A stretch of DNA of 64,000 bases from Phaseolus vulgaris (lineage: Eukaryota > Streptophyta > Magnoliopsida > Fabales > Fabaceae). Both the position numbers and the translations under genes were made by a program. The notes under the pieces are model-generated. The model was not told the origin of the DNA and made no database searches. It saw only the letters and a list, made by a program, of their open reading frames with translations. Positions 57,783 through 64,000 of the stretch are shown here, piece after piece (position 1 is the first letter of the stretch; each line of letters starts with the position of its first letter). The stretch is taken from the NCBI RefSeq assembly GCF_000499845.2, contig NC_023758.2, positions 20,350,034-20,414,033 on the forward strand, in the 5' to 3' direction.

Positions 57783-58136
57783 TCAGCTCGTAAAACCTAA
57801 ATAAATCACTGCCTTCGGAAAACGACTGCGTGACCTCTTCCTCACCGTAACTGTTCCAGAACATTCGGTACCGTGCTTTTCATCTCCTTCTCTTTCTTTA
57901 CTTAATTCAATCTCTGATTCATCAATCTCAACAATTTCATCATAGTTATAGCCATCTCTAGTATTATTATCGAAATTATCATGCAATTGCCGAACGATTT
58001 CGATTGTAGTTTCTATAATGGATGTATTTGTCTCGATTTCAATCAGGAGTTTGACTTTCAGGCAAATGACTTTTTTTTGTGAAGAAATCCTGCGTTTTAG
58101 ATTGTACGAGCCTGTAATTAATTCTAATGCAGCCAT
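57783..58136 (-). CDS. Small hypothetical protein, acidic middle and basic tail
   Basis: ATG 58136 gives 117 residues starting MAALELITGSYNLKRRISSQ. A longer frame starts at 58205, but its extra N-terminus (FFCSYFFFLPFS) is T-run-derived and unlikely. The body (IETNTSIIETTIEIVRQLHDNFDNN, then DEIVEIDESEIELSKEREGDEKHG) looks like real, non-repetitive coding sequence. The last 20 residues (RKRSRSRFPKAVIYLGFTS) differ sharply in character. The other frame reads EEEVTQSFSEGSDLFRFYELK over the same bases and suits the acidic body better, so a frameshift near 57850 is possible. Not recognised. Divergent from the gene at 58301, with 164 bp between start codons and probably shared control. Confidence 0.5.
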   Translation of the reverse strand: MAALELITGSYNLKRRISSQKKVICLKVKLLIEIETNTSIIETTIEIVRQLHDNFDNNTRDGYNYDEIVEIDESEIELSKEREGDEKHGTECSGTVTVRKRSRSRFPKAVIYLGFTS

Positions 58137-58300
58137 TGAGAAAGGGAGGAAAAAAAAATAGCTACAGAAAAAAAGTGTTTTTGGATTTTCGAAACTTTGA
58201 TTCAATTATACAATAAAATCTTACTTGATTCAGTTATTCATCTTGTGTGGTGAATTGAATTTGACTGGTTACTGCAGAGGGATTCGAGTGAAAGGTAGTG
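58137..58300. promoter_or_regulatory. Short divergent intergenic region, likely bidirectional promoter
   Basis: Only 164 bp separate the two start codons, so leaders and core promoters must overlap or lie in this space. No clear TATA box was seen. Inferred from spacing alone. Confidence 0.35.
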
Positions 58301-61008
58301 ATGGCAGACAACACGCAAGGTTCGTCATCTCAGTCATATTGGGAAGGTTACAAGGAGTTTTGGTCGAAGAGGTTCTCCTTTTTGGGAAACTATTCCAAGT
58401 TCATCAACCGTGATAAACCCATCCCTTCCTGGTCCAGCTCTGACGTCGAGGAGTTTATTGCTTCTGATCCTGTTAATGGACCCGTCGTAATAATTCTCTC
58501 AATTTATCATCTACATTTGTGTCCTTTAGTTTTTAATCTTCGTTTTCTTGTTATTTTGAATGTTTACATCGTCTTCTGAATTTCTTGATCATAACCTAAA
58601 CTTTCTGAGATATTTTTTTTATATTTTAGTCTTGGATCTTTAGTTGGGTGATATTTGCTATTTTTATTGTTGTTGAGTGTGTTCTCTCAAGTGTGCCTGG
58701 TTAGTTTTAGTTTGAAAATTTACCATCTATTGCACTGCATGTTTAAGTATGCTTCCTGATGTTATATTTCTTGGTGTTGGGCAATGTTGTTTTAGTGAAA
58801 TGTCACCAAAGCTTGTGTTTGCCATTGCAATTGTGGATCATAATTCTAAACCCAGTTAACGATCAATGATAACGACACTGTTAGTTACATTACAACTACA
58901 GGAAGCTACTTGGTGTGGTTTTTGTCCGATTGGTTCAACTTTCTTTGAGTTGAGGAAATAATTACTTTTCTATGCAACATAAAAAAATTATGATTTTCCC
59001 TGAAACAATTGTTACCAAATACCTCCTCAATGAAGTCTGGTTTCTTTTGAAGTTATTAGGATACTGCATTTGTAGCTCAATTTTTGAGTTGGGCATTAAG
59101 CTAACCATGTGTTTCCAAAGTTTTGTCCTTTCAGCATATTAGAGTTCTTCCATCAACAGATATTATTATGACAGTCATCTCTTTCCATCGTTCGTTGGTT
59201 TTTCTAATATGCATTATTGTCATAATGGCATCATCACTAGACATAGCATTTGTCTATAGATGAGTGGTTCCCATTCTTATGGCTGAAGTGATCAAAGAAC
59301 TGAGTGAGTTTCCAAAACAACTGGTGAGGTGATTCCCTTGAAACAACCTAAAAGGAGGTGTTATTGCACCAGCAAATCTAATGTGGCATGACATCAATGC
59401 CTATCTATTTTGGCTGTGTCACTTTGCAATCTTCAGTATTATTGTCACAACTATAAAAGCATTTAAAGTCTCTGACTTTCAGAAATATTTTTTGATATGT
59501 CAAGTGGAATCACTTAAACAATCAGTGGCCGTGGCACTTTTAGGCATAGACAGATTTAACAGTCACCACTTCATGTAGCAATAAAAGAAACTCTAATTTC
59601 CTTTGAAGTTTTTGGGATTTGAGATGCTTCATTCTAATCTATTCAATCTTGAGTTGGTCATTAACTGTCTTTTTCAAATGTTTGCCTTTTCAACATAATA
59701 GAGTTTTCCATCAATTGGATGCCCTTTGGACATCAGTATGGTGGTAATCACTTTTCATCATTCGTTGATTTTGTTGATATGCTTTGTTGTCATAATGTCA
59801 TCACTCACCAGACATGACAACATTTATCTACCTTTGGGTGTTTGTGATGTAAATAGTTCAAAAGAATCAAAGGTGATCCCTTGGAACCCTGACCCTCCCT
59901 AAAAGAGGAAAATGGATATTGTATAAAAAAAATACCACGATGGACATATTGTATTTTTCTGTTTCATATTTTATTGTTCATGTTGGAGCTCATTAAATAA
60001 ATGCCAATTGACAGCAAATCTTTGTTACTAACCCGTTTTCTATTTATATTATCAACTCTGGCTGTAAATTATTTATCTATGTTCTAACCCCTTTCTATAT
60101 CAGTAAGGACCTGTTTGGTAGTGAGAGAAATAGGGTGAATGGAAATAAAAAAGGATGAGTGGAAATAAGTTAAAATTAAAGGTGTTTGGTTGAAGAGAGA
60201 TAGAGAAGAGATGAGGAAAGAGATAGGCAGATGAATGGAAATAGGCGAACAAGTACTGATGGGGTCCAGTCACTTTTTAATTCTCTTATTCCCTTTTCTA
60301 TTCTACCAAACAAACCTAATTAAATTCAATCCCTCTATTTCCATTTCCTTCCTTCCAGCCAAACAAACTATAACTGTTTGGCTGTTATCATTTCTTGCAT
60401 TTTCTAAAATATGAACATTTCACCCACTGGAGTATAAAGTTGATTGAGTTTTTACTTCAAGATAGATATGATCTCAAGTCCTTTTTCCCATTTCAGTTGA
60501 AAACCGCCAGAGATGCAGTGCAATTTGGCATCGGAGGAAGTGCTTTGGGAGCATTGTTTACTGCAGGCTATGCCTGGAAATATTCAAGGAGTTTACACGG
60601 TAATCTACCATTTGTCATGCTACTGAAATTTTTTTATACTTCACTATGCTTTTGCGTAGGTCTTAATTTGATATCATTGCAAGCAAAAACAGGCACAATT
60701 CTTGCTCTCTTTTTGACACTTAATATGGTTTACACTCTAAATTGGTTTTATAATATTTTGTACAAGAAATTTTGATGTAGGCTTTTTGATAAAAGTAGTA
60801 TGGAACCGTTTCATATACATTGTTAATCTTTTACTTTTCCCTACAATATTGAGCAGGAGCTGGATTGTCATTTTTAGCCGGAGGTATATTTGGCTGGACT
60901 TTTGGACATGAAATCGGAAATCATGCTCTTCAACTGTACAGGGTAGACACATTGGCTGCTGAGGTCAAGTTTCTGGAGTGGTGGAATAAGAAGACTGGAG
61001 GGTATTAA
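58301..61008 (+). CDS. Succinate dehydrogenase subunit 6-like small membrane protein
   Basis: Three exons, 58301-58486, 60497-60599 and 60857-61008 (186, 103, 152 nt), have GT/AG borders and encode 146 residues. Exon 1 is soluble and aromatic-rich (YWEGYKEFWSKRFSFLGNYSKF, then PSWSSSDVEEFIASDP). Exon 2 has a Gly/Ala-rich likely membrane helix (FGIGGSALGALFTAGYAW). Exon 3 has a second (GLSFLAGGIFGWTFGHEI), then a conserved-looking tail (TLAAEVKFLEWWNKK). The pattern fits plant SDH6, an accessory subunit of mitochondrial complex II with no catalytic residues of its own. The name rests on recall of the Arabidopsis protein, not on a search. ATG 58301 is the first in frame; a GTG precedes it. Intron 1 is about 2 kb and contains repeats. 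The two helices share a glycine-rich pattern that suggests tight packing. Confidence 0.75.
59046..59910 (+). repeat. Diverged duplication inside intron 1 of the SDH6-like gene
   Basis: Segment 59046-59360 and segment 59603-59910 share, in order, GAGTTGG.CATTAA, CATAATAGAGTT-like, CATCATTCGTTG-like, TTGTCATAATG.CATCA, AGACAT..CA and GGTGAT.CCCTT, then TAAAAG.GG. Offset is about 555 bases. No coding content. Confidence 0.6.
60108..60371. mobile_element. MITE-like element in intron 1
   Basis: The left end CCTGTTTGGTAGTGAGAG and the complement of the right end AGTTTGTTTGGCTGGAAG are imperfect inverted repeats. Inner copies (GGTGTTTGGTTGAAGAG near 60180; its complement near 60300) form a second inverted pair. 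GAAATAGGG/GGAAATA motifs recur. No target duplication confirmed. Confidence 0.5.
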
Positions 61009-64000
61009 AACTGTTGGCTTCAAGGAAATAATGCTACATTTGTTATCGTTTCTGAAAAAATGAAGAATATTTTTCCGTGTTGCCAGTACGATTTGTGTTC
61101 ACTGAATAAGTATGTTGGTGTGGCATGGGTTGTTAAGTTTTAAAACTAATGCATCATCACAAGACAAATTGTGACTTGTGCCATTCTTTCTCTGTATTGT
61201 GCTGTTCTTCATTAGTCTGGTTTTTTAATAATAGTTGGGCACTTGGGCTAGAGGTCATAAGAGCTGACTTTTTCATATTGTTCCACTTCTGGGACGATCG
61301 AGAGAACATGCTCTGAGAGCAGTTATAGTTAGAGTCAAAATTAAGTTTCACATTAGAATCGTACTGTTTTGTAATTGATTTCTTCGTTTTCCTTTCCCAT
61401 TTACTACCACGGGCTTCTTATGAAGGGTCTGTTAAGCGTCCCTTTAGATCATAGTTTGTACACTTAATTTTAGATAAATTTGATTTTAGTTAAAAATGAA
61501 TTTGAGTGAATTAGTTCTTGTTTGGAAAATATTTTCTTGCGAAGTAAGGTAGTGTTTATACAAAATACTTTTGGATGTAAAATTACTAAGATATAACATG
61601 AATATAGTATCAAATGAAAGTGATATTTTTGTTAATACTTGAAAATGAAAAATTTCTAAATGTAAAAAGTAAAGGAATTTTGTTTTCATTAGAATCAAGT
61701 TTAGAGCCGTCTATGTACGACATTTGAAGTAAAACACGTCTCCAAAAGAGGTTTCCTGTAACAAAGGCACCTTAAATAAGTACCTAATTTCTGTCTATCT
61801 TTTCGTGCTCTGTGCTTGCTTTCCAATTGATGGTACTGGATTTTATGCACAAAATCTCAGCTCAAGTGATCTTACGGTGGAAAAATGAAATTCTCCTGTA
61901 TATTGTACACTGGTCTGTCCTATCTATTTCATTCTTTGAAGTCTGTTTGGGATCAAATGTTATTTTTTCACTTATGGTTCTGATAGTTTCATTTTATATA
62001 CTATAGATGTTTTTTATCCCATTTTAATACACGTCACTTGTCATTTTTTTAAAATTAATTTTACCATTATTATTTTTATCAACATGAAATTAAGTGTTGC
62101 GTAAAATCACAAGAAAAATGAACATTTATATATCAAATATAGTTAGTTTGTAAGGTGATTGTTTGCTCAATTTTAATTTTTCTGTAATTCGAATTTTAAT
62201 TAATAAATATGATAAAGGTCAGTGTAAAAGTTGTCATTCCTTTGAAGCTTCATTTCTCTGTAAAACTTGAAAGTAAAGTCATTATGGGATAGCAATTTGT
62301 TTCAGAAGTTATTGAGCTAGTTTGCATTGGCTTTTCGAGAGGAAGAACCACAGTGGATTTAGTGGAACATTTTTAATATAGAAGAAACAACTGATACACA
62401 TCCGCTTGCGATGCAAGGTACTAGTGCCACTGGGGTTAGTTGGAAGGACTGTGCTAGCCTAATCAATTGTTGTAGAGCATGTCACTATTATTGTTTTTAG
62501 TATTACTAAACAGATTGTGAGTGATTACGATATTCAATTTCTTATGTTTTCCTTGGTGTTCATTGGTTCATCACAAACCAAAAAGAGGGGACATCAGCCG
62601 CTACGTAATTTGCTTATTATATTTTCATGTATTCGTTTGTGAACAACAGCATGTAAAAGTAAGATTATGATGTAGAAATAAAAGACAAGTAGCTAAAGAG
62701 CTCTACAATCGGGCACTTGGGGTGCTCTTGCTCCAAGCATCTTTTGATGCTGCACTAAGGTTTCAGATGATAATGCCATGTTAAGGGCAAAAATTGACAC
62801 GTGGAGACTCCCTAGTGAGCCACCACCTAAGGGAAACGTACAACCGAAATAATGAAAACAAGTATGCATTTCAAGAAGAGAAAGAAAAATGACTACAATT
62901 ATGAGCAAGCTTTTAATTATCATGACAGTTATTTTGGCCGTTGCCCTTAAAATTTAGGAGGGCCATGTAGAAGGTCGTTCAGAGCAATAGAGATTTTGAT
63001 ACTCTATAACTAGACAACACAGACAACAGAGAACATATGATGAAATAGAAAATTGACAATTTTACTTACCACACAACATTATAATTGAGCATAGTAAAAG
63101 ACATGAATAATTTTGCAATGGCATAATAGGATAGAAGGACAACAATTTTGCAATTTTAACTTGGTCAAGCACTTGCTGAAATTATTAAGAGATGGGGCCC
63201 CTTCTTGGAATATGTCGCATTGGTGATTGGACTTACAATCAAAATTGATAAAAAGCGAAATTGCTGCTGCCATCACAATTGTCTGCAGGAAGCAATTTTA
63301 TATCAGAATGTTGAGTTCCTGAAGACTATGACGATGCAAAAATTCTGGGTGGGATTTGTTTGCAGATTGCCCTTGTATTTTATTGCGCCCCAAAAGAAAA
63401 AAAAAATGTTTTTCCCTTGAGGGTGGTGGGTCAGGTAGAGAAGTTGAGGGGTTCATGTGCAGAAGCACCTTCACTGATGTCAAAGAGCTAGACCAATACC
63501 CATCATGTTCTGATAAGGCTAAAGTTTGATTGTCCCCATTAAAATAGAAAAACTGATAAAGGCACCTTTGAAAAAGGGGTCGGCAATGACCCTATGCTGA
63601 CGGTTATTTGGCCAGGAAATAAAGCAGGACCGTCCTATTGTCCGCATGAGGATAATAAAAGAGGCAAACAAAGCCTTAACTTTGTTCACTTTAATTAGAT
63701 TTTCATTATATCATATTTCTAATTAACTTTGTACTATGATAAAATACACAAGTTGATAAAAGAGGGAAAGCAGAGAAAAGAATGGTATATCAGGAATTAC
63801 TTTTATATTTATATTTATATTTATATTTATATATATATATATATACAAATGAGAACAGTCATGGATTCCACGTCCCATAACAGGGGGCTTTTCTTAGCAT
63901 CCAATTAGGCGAGGCACAAGGCAAACTTGTCTTACACCCTCATTACCTTTTCCTCAAGCAGCAACTTACACAATTTTTTTTCTCTGCTTTGGTTGGATGA
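61009..64000. other. Downstream region without a recognisable gene
   Basis: The first few hundred bases are probably the 3' UTR of the SDH6-like gene. No coding exon with splice borders was supported in the rest. Short frames at 62693-62923 and 63205-63420 overlap frames on the opposite strand and show no family pattern. Confidence 0.5.
63801..63846. repeat. (TTTATA)n/(TA)n microsatellite
   Basis: Repeated TTATAT units change into a TA dinucleotide run. Confidence 0.9.

Overview
The window looks like nuclear DNA of a dicot plant, most likely a legume of the Phaseolus/Vigna group. That placement is an inference from the spliced plant genes, the AT-rich spacers and repeat types familiar from bean-like genomes. 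Only about five host genes stand out: a single-exon CYP89A-type cytochrome P450 (11665-13194, minus), a five-exon calcyclin-binding protein / SGT1-interacting CS-domain gene (31550-34408, minus), a four-exon coiled-coil gene of unknown role (46399-47354, minus), a small hypothetical gene (57783-58136, minus) and, divergent from it, a three-exon gene resembling succinate dehydrogenase subunit 6 (58301-61008, plus). No rRNA, functional tRNA or CRISPR array was seen.

Most of the rest is transposable elements in several age layers. 1-10300 holds a reverse-oriented LTR at the window edge and a decayed CACTA-type gene with a Ulp1-like C48 protease. A 7.2 kb pol-less LTR element (1294-8493) split that gene and left a perfect 5-bp target duplication. 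13.2-20.1 kb is AT-rich spacer with relics of a gypsy LTR, AT arrays and a CACTA-like terminus. 20108-27974 is a nearly intact Ty3/gypsy element of the Tat type, with two RNase H domains. Its LTRs differ at one visible base, it has a 5-bp target duplication, and one in-frame TGA breaks its pol.

28-31.5 kb holds copia and TRIM-like LTR fragments. 34.67-35.87 kb is a nested pair of Mutator-type non-autonomous elements, one inside the other's terminal repeat. 36-45.7 kb is a graveyard of LTR pieces: a reverse Tat-like 3' end with 60-bp tandem repeats, an AT palindrome flanked by tRNA-like heads, a GC-rich LTR, a copia gag/protease fragment and two head-to-head LTRs.

48370-55339 is the most interesting region. 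A 291-bp Mutator-type MITE lies 24 bp from a 6.6 kb Mutator-like element with a 9-bp target duplication. The large element carries two convergent decayed genes: a MULE transposase fused to an OTU cysteine protease, and a MAIN-like plant mobile domain gene. Arrays of a palindrome near CCGGATTACGTAATCCGG lie at both ends. 61-64 kb shows no recognisable gene.
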